64,000 bases of DNA from Pachyseris speciosa (Eukaryota; Cnidaria; Anthozoa; Scleractinia; Pachyseridae): NCBI GenBank assembly GCA_016490735.1, contig JAEMWC010000216.1:600001-664000 (forward strand), given 5' to 3'. The notes under the pieces were generated by a model. It saw only the letters and a program-made list of their open reading frames with translations. It ran no database searches and was not told where the DNA came from. Positions within the stretch are counted from its first letter, which is position 1; each line of letters begins with the position of its first letter. Position numbers and translations under genes: made by a program. Below, piece after piece: positions 21,750 through 32,514 of the stretch.

Positions 21750-21875
21750 TGGCTAATTTCCGTGCTCCCCTTGCGTCGTAGCCTCCTCCGCAGACGTCTT
21801 TGGGTTCATCACGCGTTCCTTGCCCACGAACGTCTGCTGAACTGAACTACCACTTCCGTTCCTGGCGGTTAGCCA
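21750..21875. repeat. repeat fragment shared with 39,130-39,260 (inverted)
   Basis: Words tgcgtcgtagcctcctccgc, agacgtctttgggttcatca and cacgaacgtctgctgaactg occur in reverse complement at about 39,175-39,260. A poly-G/poly-A stretch precedes it. Confidence 0.6.
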
Positions 21876-22384
21876 ATCATAGTTCGTTTTCCAGTTTATG
21901 GAAAGTATGACTTCAACCCCGGGATTATTTTCACAGACGATGCACGTGAATCGGGCGTCGATCTCCATTCTTACGCAGCTCGTTATTGGTTTCACGCCGG
22001 GTCAGCTGTCAAGACTTTCGGGTCACGCAATAGGGGAATCCTTGTTTACAATATTTGCCTCATTAGCATGAACAATTCAGTTTCTGATGGAGCTACAAAT
22101 AAATCCGTTCTGAATATTGAAAGCTCATCAGAGTATGAATGACTCTGCCAATGAATATGAGCCTCATGTATTGAATACTTTTTGTGCAAAGCGGGTTTAG
22201 AAACTCAATATTTTGCAAAGAATGTATGAGCTCATTAGTGCTTTTGCCACCCAGAAATTTTGCAGTTTTTGGAAGACAATATCTCCTTGAATACTACACC
22301 TAAAGAGCTAAAATTTTCACAAAATATTAAATTTCAGTAGCTCTTAAGCTGCCTTGAGTCAAATCGCATCTAACATGTTTCCTT

Positions 22385-23100
22385 CCATCCTCGGAGACCC
22401 AGGGGCAGAGAGTCGGGACGGGACAAAGATTCGGGACGAGCGAAAGTTTACAAGACAGTCGGGAGAGCCCCTGGGAACATTTCTTTATCGGACTCGTTCC
22501 AGAAGTTATTGAAATCCAGCTTCGTGACTGGGCGGAAATTTTCTGGCCAGGAATTTTTTTCTGCCCAATCGGCGATCAGCTTATATATCGCACTCCTTTC
22601 GTGACTCCTTACACCAACAAGTAAGCGGTCAATCTGCTGTCGACCATATTTTTAGTGGTTCCACTTGTCTTGTTCGTTCCACAGATTTATCCTACGAGGA
22701 ACATTTTGGTGGTAAGGGACCCACAAAACCCAGAAATCCACAAATTAAAATTGAACTCAAGCAACAATCACTTGTAAGGAACTAGAAAAATCAAGATGAA
22801 AACCGACCGCAGGCATCCTAAACTTCACGCGAACAACCGCATGTAACTCGGTCTCTTTCTCTGGTTAGGATCATTGTTGTCTGGCTTGGGCTTTTTTCTC
22901 TGGTTTACGTACGGGCAGTGGGCCGCTCCTGAAACTCTTCGGGGCGATGAAATTTCTGTTGCACGGGCCATACAAGTTTGCCGATCGCGCGAGAAGCACA
23001 CAGCTCGGCGGTTTAATATTTTGCTCACGAAATCGAACCTTGAAATCGACCATCTCAGCTCAGTTTCGAGAGAGACCACGAAAAGACCTTAGAGAAAGTG
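22385..23100. repeat. dispersed repeat of about 0.7 kb, inverted partner at 32,515-33,275
   Basis: It starts at the word catcctcggagacccagggg and runs to about gagagaccacgaaaagacct. A diverged copy lies in opposite orientation at 32,515-33,275, sharing for example aacatttctttatcggact, cccaatcggcgatcagctta and atttctgttgcac. Short open frames inside both copies are not conserved between them. Confidence 0.7.
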
Positions 23101-23860
23101 TACAGTTCCACTGTGATCTATTGCAATGTTTTGATTTCATATTTTTGACTGGTATCTGTTGGAAAATATGCTTTTCTTCCCAAGGTGTGCATAAAAATGA
23201 TTGCCTTGCAGTATTGATAATTGCTAATTGTGTTGCAATGTACATGCAAGATGCATGGTAATTTGCACAAGCTTTAGATGAACTCTTTTACCACAGTGGT
23301 GCTGCGCTCAGTTAAAAAGTTAATTAAAATTGTAAAAACATGTTGTAGAGTGGGTACAAAACCTTGCCGGAAACATTTACCGGTACATTATGTTGACTGT
23401 GCTGCAACTTTTAGGTTGCAAAGTTTCAGATAAAGTTGTTTACAAGTTGATACAGGATGTTTAGTGTCTTGTATGCACTCTTGTCTTTATACATGCTCAA
23501 GTGTATCGATAATATAACAATTATTAAATTCCATTTTTGCATGATACAGTTGTAGTTGCTGTGACTGCTAAGCCAATGATACACCAGGAAAGGACTTGAT
23601 TTCTCCCGTGAGACCACACCAATTTTGGAATGGGTTCTTCCTGTCACTGCCCTTTTCCTTGACAATTTTTAAAACATGAGAGAATGCTTTCAGTTAATTA
23701 AGGAACCATGTTTTTAGTACCTCACATAGTGTAAATGTGTTTGTGCCAAAAGACCCTCGATAACCACCTATTCAGTGACAAATCATTCTCAACTATACAG
23801 TTCACTGTGTCAAACAGTTAGGCTGACACAATGATGGCTAAGTATATAGTTAAATTACTA
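23101..23860. other. no gene recognised
   Basis: Plain AT-rich DNA between the dispersed repeat and the foldback element. No feature seen. Confidence 0.35.
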
Positions 23861-23864
23861 TATA

Positions 23865-24089
23865 TTATATATAGTATATCAAATGAAGAATGATCCTCGC
23901 AGTTGTGAACGCAATTTATGCAACTGTGAAAAGAAGCCTGAAAAAAATTCAGGACCTCAACCCCGTTGAAGTCCTGAATTTTTTTTCAGGCTTCTTTTCG
24001 CAATTGCATAAATTGCGTTATCAACTGCAAGGATCATTCTTCATTTAATTTCATTTCTGCAGTTCATATATGATTCATTTCATATATCA

Positions 24090-24094
<5 letters not shown>
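23865..24094. mobile_element. foldback element of the tRNA-bearing family, tRNA lost
   Basis: Arms caaatgaagaatgatcctcg, then cagttgtgaacgcaattt and gaagcctgaaaaaaattcag, pair with the right half to give a nearly perfect hairpin. The centre keeps only the 3' stub of a tRNA (gttgaagtcctg on the right and its mirror on the left). Homologous arms at 58,062-58,380 enclose a full tRNA-like sequence, so this copy is a deletion derivative. Confidence 0.75.

Positions 24095-24130
<36 letters not shown>
24095..24130. repeat. (TA)n microsatellite, left flank of the Penelope pair
   Basis: A TA dinucleotide run directly adjoining the outer end of the minus-strand Penelope-like copy. The right outer end also meets a TA run. 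Confidence 0.95.
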
Positions 24131-24132
<2 letters not shown>

Positions 24133-26063
24133 GGTTGAAAGCGCTTCCTGGGCCAACGAAAGATGCAGAACCAAAAGGATCACTAATGATTCACAGTCCT
24201 TATTCGGCGAATGATAAAAAACAGTTAAAAAGACCGAAAATGGACAACTTTTGGTTCAAAAAACGATAAAAATTTAAAAATTTATGATTAAAAAACGTTT
24301 CGGTCTCTCGACCTTCGTCAGTTACAAACAGAATGTTAAAAACCTACAACTTAAATATGATTTTACAACAATGGTTACAAATTACATACGGGTTACGTAA
24401 CTCAGACAATGAAACGAAAAACAATAGGTGTACAAAAAGTATGAAACGACTACGGTAAATTAACAGGATGCGGAATAACAACAATAATAGAACTAGTGAT
24501 AAATGTTATGTAATTGTCGCAGCGCAACAGGTTCCCCATCAAGGGCCTCTGAATCATCATACCTGTCAGTATCATAACAAAATCCCTAAAGAGGGCCCTT
24601 AAACAATAAGTAATAATTTCCCAACAAAGAGCCTATGAATGACCTAGCTAGCACAAAAATAACAGAATCCCCAAAAGAGGGCCCCTGAGCGCTGAAGCAA
24701 CTACAAGTGCTAAAGATTACAATTAATGAGTCGGTACACACTGACTTGTTAAAATATATAAAAATAAATTCACTGCCAATACGCACCTTAAGAAAATCGC
24801 AACCTATTGTCCAAACTCTGCTGAAATTAAGTATAATGGATGCGGTTTTTTGAATGAAATTCTTGTCTTTTATTAAGTCCATAAGGTGAAAGGGAAAACA
24901 ACTGCGCACTCCAGTATGCTTCTTTCGTAATTAATAGCTGTTCAGTGTTTTCGGACGTGTTAGTTTGGATTTGATCGATACATTGAAATGTTAAGTCCGA
25001 TAGCACGTGTGGAGTTCGGTTGAAGTGTGTGGCGACCTCGCAAGTCTTCTTATTGGTTCTCATGGACGATTTGTGATTTCTAAATCTAACTTTAAATTCC
25101 GTGGTGGTCGATCCAACATACTGGAGATTGCATTTCTTACAATGAACCAAATAAATCACATTTGAGGAATTACACGAAAGTTTCTGCCGAACAAAATAGG
25201 TTTTACCAGTTTGTGCGCTGGAAAAAGTTTGAGAGTTGACAAAGAAATTCTTGCAAAGATCGCATCTAGATTTATCACATGTGAAACAGCCGGCTGTGGA
25301 TGCTGTATTTGATTGAAGCGAGCTCTTACCGCACTTAGAAGGTGCCAAAATTTCTTTGAGGTTCTTAGGTCTGCGAAAAGATGAAATAATAGAATTCGGT
25401 GGGAAAAGCTTCCTAAGTTTTGGAGATGAAAGCAAAAGATGAATATGCTTTTTGATTAACCTATTAATAGACGGTAAATTGGGATTATATGTGAGAACAA
25501 AAGGAAAAATCTTTTTAGACTCCTTGACTTTGGCTTTAAGTAAGTCATTTCTTGGAATATTCGCTGCCCTAGAAAATTCACGTGAAACCAATTCTGCCGA
25601 ATATCCCTGTTCGATTAGATAGCCCTTGTACTCCTCCAGTCTTTTGGCGAGAAAATCGTCCTCAGAACAATTCCTACGTAGTCTCGAAGCGACCCCAAAG
25701 GGGATCGCTTTGAAAACATGTTTAGGATGGGCACTCGACGGGGGAAGGTACAAGTGGCTATCAGTAGGCTTAGAATAAACATCAGTTTGGATATAACCAT
25801 CTACCAAATGGAGTGTGACATCTAAAACATTGAGTTTGCTTGCGGAATAAACCAATTCAAATTTAATGGTGGGGTACAGCGAATTAATGTACCCAGTGAA
25901 AGAATTCAGCGCAGCAAGACCCTGTTGCCAGAGATCAAAGATATCATCACGATATCTCCACCATTGTGAGGGCTTAATAGGGCCACAATGCTTAGCTTTG
26001 TGGTCTATTTCGCCCATAGCTATATCGGCATAGCTACAGGCATTTTTGGGTCCCATAGCTGTT
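24131..26063 (-). pseudogene. 5'-truncated Penelope-like element, copy 1 (minus)
   Basis: From the GPKNACSYADIAMGEIDHKA segment of the reverse transcriptase to the C-terminus (stop near 24,830) the translation is identical to copy 2 at 28.9-30.2 kb, about 400 residues. It includes WWRYRDDIFDLW (RT motif with the DD pair), a CFTCDKSRCDLC cluster, and the GIY-YIG-type VIYLVHCKKC with LQYVGSTTTEFKVRFRNHK. The first RT motifs are missing: homology stops near 26,063, where the sequence turns into the opposite-strand start of copy 2. The frame running on to 26,131 is antisense of copy 2. The 3' end carries about 90 bp beyond the point where copy 2 stops. Confidence 0.85.
24294..24321 (-). ncRNA. 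hammerhead-like core in Penelope copy 1
   Basis: The minus strand reads CTGACGA, A, stem GGTC-gaga-GACC, then GAAACGTT. The layout matches that at 11,339 and is identical to the one at 30,663. The possible cleavage triplet is GTT. Confidence 0.55.
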
Positions 26064-26382
26064 TTAAATGAGGACCAGACCAAGCTGCTGCGGAAAGGGC
26101 CTTCCTTTTGTCCAGCACCACGAGATATCAATTGGCAGGAAGTTCACGACGACTTAGAAGCCTTTGAAGCCAGACTTAGAACCGCTGTCTTCTTTATGGA
26201 AAAAGATCCCGAAGAACCATCATTAGGCTCGATTTCCGCCGCTCACTCGGGTCCGGGCTTTCCTCCCCGAGAGAGAACGGCTGGACGCGTGACCCAGCGA
26301 CCTTGTCTGTAATTTATGCGTATCAGATGTCACCGGATGTGAAATCAGACTCCAAATGTTCCTTATTTAAGCCATGTTATCA

Positions 26383-26510
26383 GCAATACAAGCATAAGCA
26401 TAAGCATAAACGCAAGGTTTTGATATTCTTATGCTTATGTTTATGCTTATGTCACGGCTGTCCTCACCGGCGCATAAGCTTATGCTTGTGCTTATGCTTG
26501 CATCGCTAGT
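26383..26510. repeat. ataagc hexamer repeats in a hairpin arrangement
   Basis: Left block: (aagcat)n-type repeats from 26,390. Right blocks: ttatgcttatg-type repeats at 26,428-26,452 and 26,474-26,503. The blocks are mutual reverse complements around a GC-rich centre, so the single strand can fold into a long hairpin. It lies just inside the left TIR. Confidence 0.75.
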
Positions 26511-26553
26511 GAGGATCAGGCTCTGATTTCGCGCGCAAATACGCAATGTTGTA

Positions 26554-27484
26554 ATGGATGGCGAATGTGCAAGCGAGGATACACCCAAAAAATTTCAAAC
26601 GAATACTGGATGCGTATTCTGTGTCTGTGAGCTTCCTGACTCTAGGAAGAAAACTAGATTAAATGGAAAGTGTCTGATTTGCGAAACAGAATTTGCAACA
26701 TAATGGATGTCCCTCTCTCGAGTGTAAACATGGACAGTTACTATCTGCAACGAGCGCTGCTATCGAGATGTTAAGCGCCTTGAAAAGATCCGAGAGGAGA
26801 TTAAAATTCTCCAGCATTCATTGAAAGAAAAGTTTACAGCAAATAACCGGCCGAAGCGAGGCGTTCCTACAGACTCGTCAATCTCGCCAAGTGTTGCTGC
26901 GCCGTTGAAATCTCTTCGCCATGTAACGGATGAAGGAAGGAAAAAGGTCGCAAAAAGCTTGTCATTTGGAGAGATTCGACCCAAACCAAGTCCCATGCCT
27001 GTTCAGTTACCAGTAGTTTGGCCCATTGGTCCCGTCCAAGATGCGCCTTTGGTGAAGGAAACGCCAGAAGTCCACTGCTAAGGAGATATTTCTGAAGTAC
27101 AGGTAAGCGCTAATTAATTAAATTTATTTGTTTTCAATTTATTTGACAGAACGTGCACGTTATCCTTCTTCCCTGTTCGGCTCAAATAAAATTATAAAAA
27201 TGTTCTTTATTTCAGGCAATTGTGACTTATGAATCAGGGAGTAAATCGGAGTGTTATCAAAGGATCTCCATCGGCTCGGTAAAGCTTCGGTGCGAGGAAG
27301 CAGTTGTAAGTCGATCGCGGACGCAGTTATGGATAGTGCTCAACTCAAAAAAGCCATCGAGGACCGAATTTGTTCTGATGTCAACAACAAATGCAAACAA
27401 ATTTGCGCGAAGAACGGCCCTTCATTGTTAAGAGGTGCAACAAAGGACGGCGGACAATCTATTTTTGTAAGCGTCACTGCTTAG
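26554..27484 (+). pseudogene. Cys-rich, coiled-coil protein remnant inside the TIR element
   Basis: ATG at 26,554 opens a frame with CVFCVC and later CLIC, then a stop. Homologous-looking coding continues in another frame with CNERCYRDVKRLEKIREEIK, then a Ser/Pro/Lys-rich part ending at a TAA near 27,080. A possible intron follows (gtaagc near 27,102; ttcag at 27,214), then LSKDLHRLGKASVRGS and VNNKCKQICAKNGPS. The cysteine pairs suggest zinc binding. I do not know the family; I believe similar proteins are multi-copy in coral genomes, but that is memory, not evidence from this window. Broken by stops and frameshifts. Confidence 0.5.
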
Positions 27485-27903
27485 CATAGCACGCCATCGT
27501 TTTGTTGAGGAAAACGCCTCTGCTGAGCCATACACGACATGAAATTCCCCGCGTTCTACCAGTTGCTTAGCCTCATCGCTCTTCAGTTCATCGCCGATGA
27601 ACTCGCACTGATTCCAAGAGACTTAAGGTACCGTACTTGGTCTTGCATAAGGGAAGCCAGAGGAGAGATCACAATTACGATTGACTTCGCATTGGTTAGC
27701 AAAGGACTAACTGTGTCGAAACACATCGGAGCGGACTGAAAAATCTGGGACTTTCCCGACCCAGTTAGTTGAATAACAAAGACATCTCGGCCAGTAATCA
27801 ACTTTTCCAGTGCCTCTCACTGTAAATCTTTTAAATTCTCAATGTTAAATGTCGTCAAAACTCGCTCGTAACCCACACACATCCTTTCCACGTTGTCCGC
27901 CAT
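27425..27903 (-). pseudogene. RecQ-like helicase N-terminal fragment
   Basis: The minus strand from ATG at 27,903 reads MADNVERMCVGYERVLTTFN, IENLKDLQ, a TGA stop, then EALEKLITGRDVFVIQLTGS with GKS (Walker A). Next come VISPLASLMQDQVRYLKSLG (motif Ia) and, after a frameshift near 27,598, FIGDELKSDEAKQLVERGEF with VVYGSAEAF and KRWRAML. Order and motifs are those of RecQ-family DNA helicases. The fragment ends just before the expected DEAH box, where the convergent Cys-rich gene begins. It has a stop and a frameshift and cannot make helicase. Confidence 0.75.
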
Positions 27904-30157
27904 TTTCCACAACTCTGTTCTGATATGATAATTTATGCGACAACATTGCCAGACGAAAATCTGCAGGCGGTAAGCTCATTGGCTGAAACCAACAATGGTT
28001 AACCGACGCGTCCAGCCGCTCTCTCGGGGAGGAAAGCCCGGACCCGAGTGAGCGGCGGAAATCGAGCCTAAACCATCATTCGCTGAACAATGTCAAACCC
28101 ACCTACCACCGATACCAGGTAAAAAAGGCTGGAAACCTCCTATCTCTAAATTCCCGGAACTCGAACTTTTTTTATCCAATCTTAGAAAAGACATTCTTAA
28201 TCCTCGGAACGTTAGTAATTTAGAGGACAATTTATCCAAAGGTGAGCGTTCCGCGCTCAGGGAGTTGAAGAATTCGGATGTCACCATTAGAATACAGGAT
28301 AAGGGCTCTCGCTTTGTTTTGATAAATTCCACGGAATATAGTGATAAGATGCTTGGTCAACTCAATAACCCCCTACATTACAAAGTCCTACAATCAGATC
28401 CTACTATCAAGCATTTAGGCTTAGTGGAGCAGTGGTGTTCCAAATGGTTGCAGAAGAGCGAAATTTCACCCGAAATTGCTTCTTGGATTGTCAACAGAAA
28501 GGCTAAGCCCGGAGTTGCGTTTGGAAATATTAAAACGCATAAGAAAGACAACCCTCTTAGACTTATTACATCGTGCTGTGGGACGGCTATTGAAAACCTA
28601 TCAGCTTTCACGGAATTCTATTTACAACCGATAGCTAGAAAGCAACCATCTTTTATTAAGGACACCACTGACCTGCTAAACAGGATACATAAACTTAATG
28701 AGCAGGGTCCGTTTCCCGAGGGTACCCTTCTGATCTCTTGGGATGTGGTTTCTATGTTCCCAAACATCGATAATGAACTAGGATTAGGAGCGGTCAGGAG
28801 AGCACTTGATGCCAGAGATCAACTACTTCCATCCACCAATTGTATTTTGGAAGCTGTAGAGATCTGCCTCAAAAGCAATCACTCAGTTTTCAATGAGAAA
28901 TTTTACCTTCAGGTTCACGGCACAGCTATTGGACCCAAAAATGCCTGTAGCTATGCCGATATAGCTATGGGCGAAATAGACCACAAAGCTAAGCATTGTG
29001 GCCCTATTAAGCCCTCACAATGGTGGAGATATCGTGATGATATCTTTGATCTCTGGCAACAGGGTCTTGCTGCGCTGAATTCTTTCACTGGGTACATTAA
29101 TTCGCTGTACCCCACCATTAAATTTGAATTGGTTTATTCCGCAAGCAAACTCAATGTTTTAGATGTCACACTCCATTTGGTAGATGGTTATATCCAAACT
29201 GATGTTTATTCTAAGCCTACTGATAGCCACTTGTACCTTCCCCCGTCGAGTGCCCATCCTAAACATGTTTTCAAAGCGATCCCCTTTGGGGTCGCTTCGA
29301 GACTACGTAGGAATTGTTCTGAGGACGATTTTCTCGCCAAAAGACTGGAGGAGTACAAGGGCTATCTAATCGAACAGGGATATTCGGCAGAATTGGTTTC
29401 ACGTGAATTTTCTAGGGCAGCGAATATTCCGAGAAATGACTTACTTAAAGCCAAAGTCAAGGAGTCTAAAAAGATTTTTCCTTTTGTTCTCACATATAAT
29501 CCCAATTTACCGTCTATTAATAGGTTAATCAAAAAGCATATTCATCTTTTGCTTTCATCTCCAAAACTTAGGAAGCTTTTCCCACCGAATTCTATTATTT
29601 CATCTTTTCGCAGACCTAAGAACCTCAAAGAAATTTTGGCACCTTCTAAGTGCGGTAAGAGCTCGCTTCAATCAAATACAGCATCCACAGCCGGCTGTTT
29701 CACATGTGATAAATCTAGATGCGATCTTTGCAAGAATTTCTTTGTCAACTCTCAAACTTTTTCCAGCGCACAAACTGGTAAAACCTATTTTGTTCGGCAG
29801 AAACTTTCGTGTAATTCCTCAAATGTGATTTATTTGGTTCATTGTAAGAAATGCAATCTCCAGTATGTTGGATCGACCACCACGGAATTTAAAGTTAGAT
29901 TTAGAAATCACAAATCGTCCATGAGAACCAATAAGAAGACTTGCGAGGTCGCCACACACTTCAACCGAACTCCACACGTGCTATCGGACTTAACATTTCA
30001 ATGTATCGATCAAATCCAAACTAACACGTCCGAAAACACTGAACAGCTATTAATTACGAAAGAAGCATACTGGAGTGCGCAGTTGTTTTCCCTTTCACCT
30101 TATGGACTTAATAAAAGACAAGAATTTCATTCAAAAAACCGCATCCATTATACTTAA

Positions 30158-30762
30158 TTTCAGCAGAGTTTGGACAATAGGTTGCGATTTTCTTAAGGTG
30201 CGTATTGGCAGTGAATTTATTTTTATATATTTTAACAAGTCAGTGTGTACCGACTCATTAATTGTAATCTTTAGCACTTGTAGTTGCTTCAGCGCTCAGG
30301 GGCCCTCTTTTGGGGATTCTGTTATTTTTGTGCTAGCTAGGTCATTCATAGGCTCTTTGTTGGGAAATTATTACTTATTGTTTAAGGGCCCTCTTTAGGG
30401 ATTTTGTTATGATACTGACAGGTATGATGATTCAGAGGCCCTTGATGGGGAACCTGTTGCGCTGCGACAATTACATAACATTTATCACTAGTTCTATTAT
30501 TGTTGTTATTCCGCATCCTGTTAATTTACCGTAGTCGTTTCATACTTTTTGTACACCTATTGTTTTTCGTTTCATTGTCTGAGTTACGTAACCCGTATGT
30601 AATTTGTAACCATTGTTGTAAAATCATATTTAAGTTGTAGGTTTTTAACATTCTGTTTGTAACTGACGAAGGTCGAGAGACCGAAACGTTTTTTAATCAT
30701 AAATTTTTAAATTTTTATCGTTTTTTGAACCAAAAGTTGTCCATTTTCGGTCTTTTTAACTG

Positions 30763-30764
<2 letters not shown>
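30158..30764 (+). mobile_element. 3' untranslated end of Penelope copy 2
   Basis: Non-coding tail with a reverse-complement match to 24,220-24,830 of copy 1, holding the hammerhead-like core at 30,663-30,690. It stops at a TA microsatellite about 90 bp short of the end of copy 1. Confidence 0.8.
30663..30690 (+). ncRNA. hammerhead-like core in Penelope copy 2
   Basis: CTGACGA, A, GGTC-gaga-GACC, GAAACGTT. The four-pair stem II is perfect, and the ACGT palindrome can provide stem III between two molecules. GTT is an allowed but slower cleavage triplet in this ribozyme class. Confidence 0.55.

Positions 30765-30832
<68 letters not shown>
30765..30832. repeat. (TA)n microsatellite, right flank of the Penelope pair
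   Basis: About 34 TA units, adjoining copy 2. Confidence 0.97.
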
Positions 30833-30835
<3 letters not shown>

Positions 30836-30839
30836 ATAG

Positions 30840-31600
30840 TATAGTTAAATTATTTTAAGGTAGGTTTCAAATTAAAGAACACTACACACAAACCATACCC
30901 ATCACCTGAATACAATTACAAAATATGTTAACATGGTCACTCAAACGAGAAAATTTAGTAGCTTCTCAGTAAGATATCCCCTTTTAGATAAAGTGGAAAC
31001 ACAAAAAAACAATAAAATAACAATAAAATAAAACTAGAAGGGATTGTTATTTCAATTAATTTTTTGTTTGTTCAGAAGTTTTCTTGATAGTGATATTTAA
31101 CTTTAAATTCAAGTTTCCAATGTCATCTGTTTGGATATTGTAGTGATTATTTGTCACAAGCCTTATGGCCTCAGATTTGTTATTAGGTTTTAGAGTAGCT
31201 GACTGGAATATAACAGAAGGTGGCTTTTTTATGAGAATTCAAACAGCCTTCAAAAAACGTTGGAAACTTTTCATTGAAAAACAGGTGGCTCAAAATTTAA
31301 AGAAGCCACTTTTTAGCCAGCTGCCAGCACTTCAGGAGAAGCCTACCTTGTACTAAATGAAATTTCCAATGAGTATACCCAAGATGAAATTACACCCTCA
31401 GTTTCAGAGTGGGGTAAAAATAAAATTTAAAATTATTCTTAAAATTTAATTGTCCATCTGTTATCTGCTGGTCTTTCACTTTGCTTTTCTACAGTGGCCC
31501 AAAAGGGTCAATCACAAATCAATTTACCAAAACAAAAATTAGTTTCCCATAACAACAAACAGTTTCTCAAAACACAAACAATTTCCCTAAAGACAAGTCA
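30840..31600. other. no gene recognised
   Basis: AT-rich. The frame at 31,165-31,356 is open for 63 codons but matches nothing and lacks splice context. Confidence 0.35.
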
Positions 31601-31607
31601 GTCTTAA

Positions 31608-31903
31608 AGTGCACCTAACCCCCAAAATTTTTTTTCGCTAAAATAAATCTTTGCACCTGTTTGTTTACATGGCATTAAGTCTTTGTAAATATGCATGCAA
31701 AGCAGTTTGTGACGTCAAATCGAGAATAGACCCAAGCCCCTTCTGACTCGGTCGTGGGGCAGACGATGGCCAGATTTTGCAACTTTAACACCCTAGAAAA
31801 GTCAAAATAACTAGTCAAGATTTGCTTAAAAAGGCGCAATGCGTTTCAAACAGGTGCAAAGATTTATTTTAGCGAAAAAACAATTTTTGGGGTTAGGTGC
31901 ACT
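31608..31903. mobile_element. palindromic TTAA-flanked MITE, copy 2
   Basis: Ends agtgcacctaacccccaaaa and ttttggggttaggtgcact, each bordered by TTAA. Same family as 21,166-21,607 but with a shorter interior. Confidence 0.82.
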
Positions 31904-32414
31904 TTAAACACAAGCCCTGTAATGCTACAAAAGGTATCAAGTCAATACTGTACCCCAATTACCATGAAAAACATCTGCCACAAATCTGCTAAGGTCTCAA
32001 AAATTATGCTAACTCTACCAATAGTAAGAAAAATATTAAGTGTCTATATACTCATAACAGTGATGATTTTTGTAAAATCTGTTTTCACCTTAACATAATA
32101 AATGCCATTTTCCATTCCTTTCCCTCCAAAACACTGGAGTAGTTCCTATTCGAGTCTTACTCTATAGCCAAGGTAATCACTTACATGTATTTCAAAAGCA
32201 TAATCTGAACTCACATCACCGTCAAAAAGGCATCTCTATGCAAGAGAATGTCAGAGTATTGGGAAACTGATTTTGATTTGATTAATTGGTTTTTGATTTC
32301 GGCCTCCGTACTTTTCCACACAAAAGCAGCCTTCCAGCCCAATGACCTTACATACATACATTACTTTATTTACCCTCGGATTTTAGAGTAGCTTGTGCAG
32401 CTAACATCTCCGAG

Positions 32415-32495
32415 CATTTAACCAGCAGATGAGAGATAGACCACCACACCGGGAACTACGTCCCCTACTCTTTTCCACTTTACCTGGTCTTTCAT
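32415..32495. repeat. short dispersed repeat shared with 48,028-48,090
   Basis: The segment around cagatgagagatagaccacc, accgggaactacgtccc and actctttt is nearly identical at both sites. Its function is unknown; it could be a SINE fragment. Confidence 0.65.
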
Positions 32496-32514
32496 GATTG
32501 TCATAATATAAGTG

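Larger units (their letters stand above)
26224..28070. mobile_element. 1.85-kb TIR element with 9-bp target duplication, MULE-like
   Basis: Terminal inverted repeats of about 66 bp begin taggctcgatttccgccgct at both ends and differ by a 2-bp indel. The flanking aaccatcat is duplicated (26,215-26,223 and 28,071-28,079). Nine-base duplications and long inverted ends fit Mutator-like elements, but no transposase is present to confirm the class. Inside lie two convergent broken genes, one of them a RecQ-like helicase fragment, so it is probably an internal-deletion derivative of a larger element. It inserted into Penelope copy 2 and is therefore younger. Confidence 0.8.
26064..30157 (+). pseudogene. 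Penelope-like RT/GIY-YIG protein, copy 2, interrupted by a TIR element
   Basis: The frame starts inside the protein at about 26,064 (LNEDQTKLLRKGPSFCPAPR, then DINWQEVHDDLEAFEARLRT). It runs to DPEEPS at 26,222 and resumes at 28,080 (FAEQCQTHLPPIPG), then stays open to 30,157. The 1,847 bp between is an inserted element; with one copy of the target duplication removed the frame is continuous. The RT spans roughly 28.3-29.2 kb (motifs LISWDVVSMFPNID, GTAIGPKNACSYADI, RYRDDI). A Cys cluster (29.7 kb) and GIY-YIG nuclease (about 29.82-29.95 kb) follow. The frame has no start codon at its left edge, because copy 2 is itself 5'-truncated at the head-to-head junction. PLEs copy themselves by target-primed reverse transcription; this copy is disrupted. 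Confidence 0.88.

Noticed and set aside
22947..23261. 104-codon frame in the 22.4-kb repeat
   Set aside because: The inverted repeat copy at 32.5-33.3 kb does not preserve it.
25615..25800. Frame identical to one at 29,184-29,369
   Set aside because: It is an alternative frame of the two Penelope copies; identity reflects the duplicated DNA.
28093..28611. Minus-strand frames opposite the Penelope protein
   Set aside because: They are antisense shadows of the plus-strand RT.
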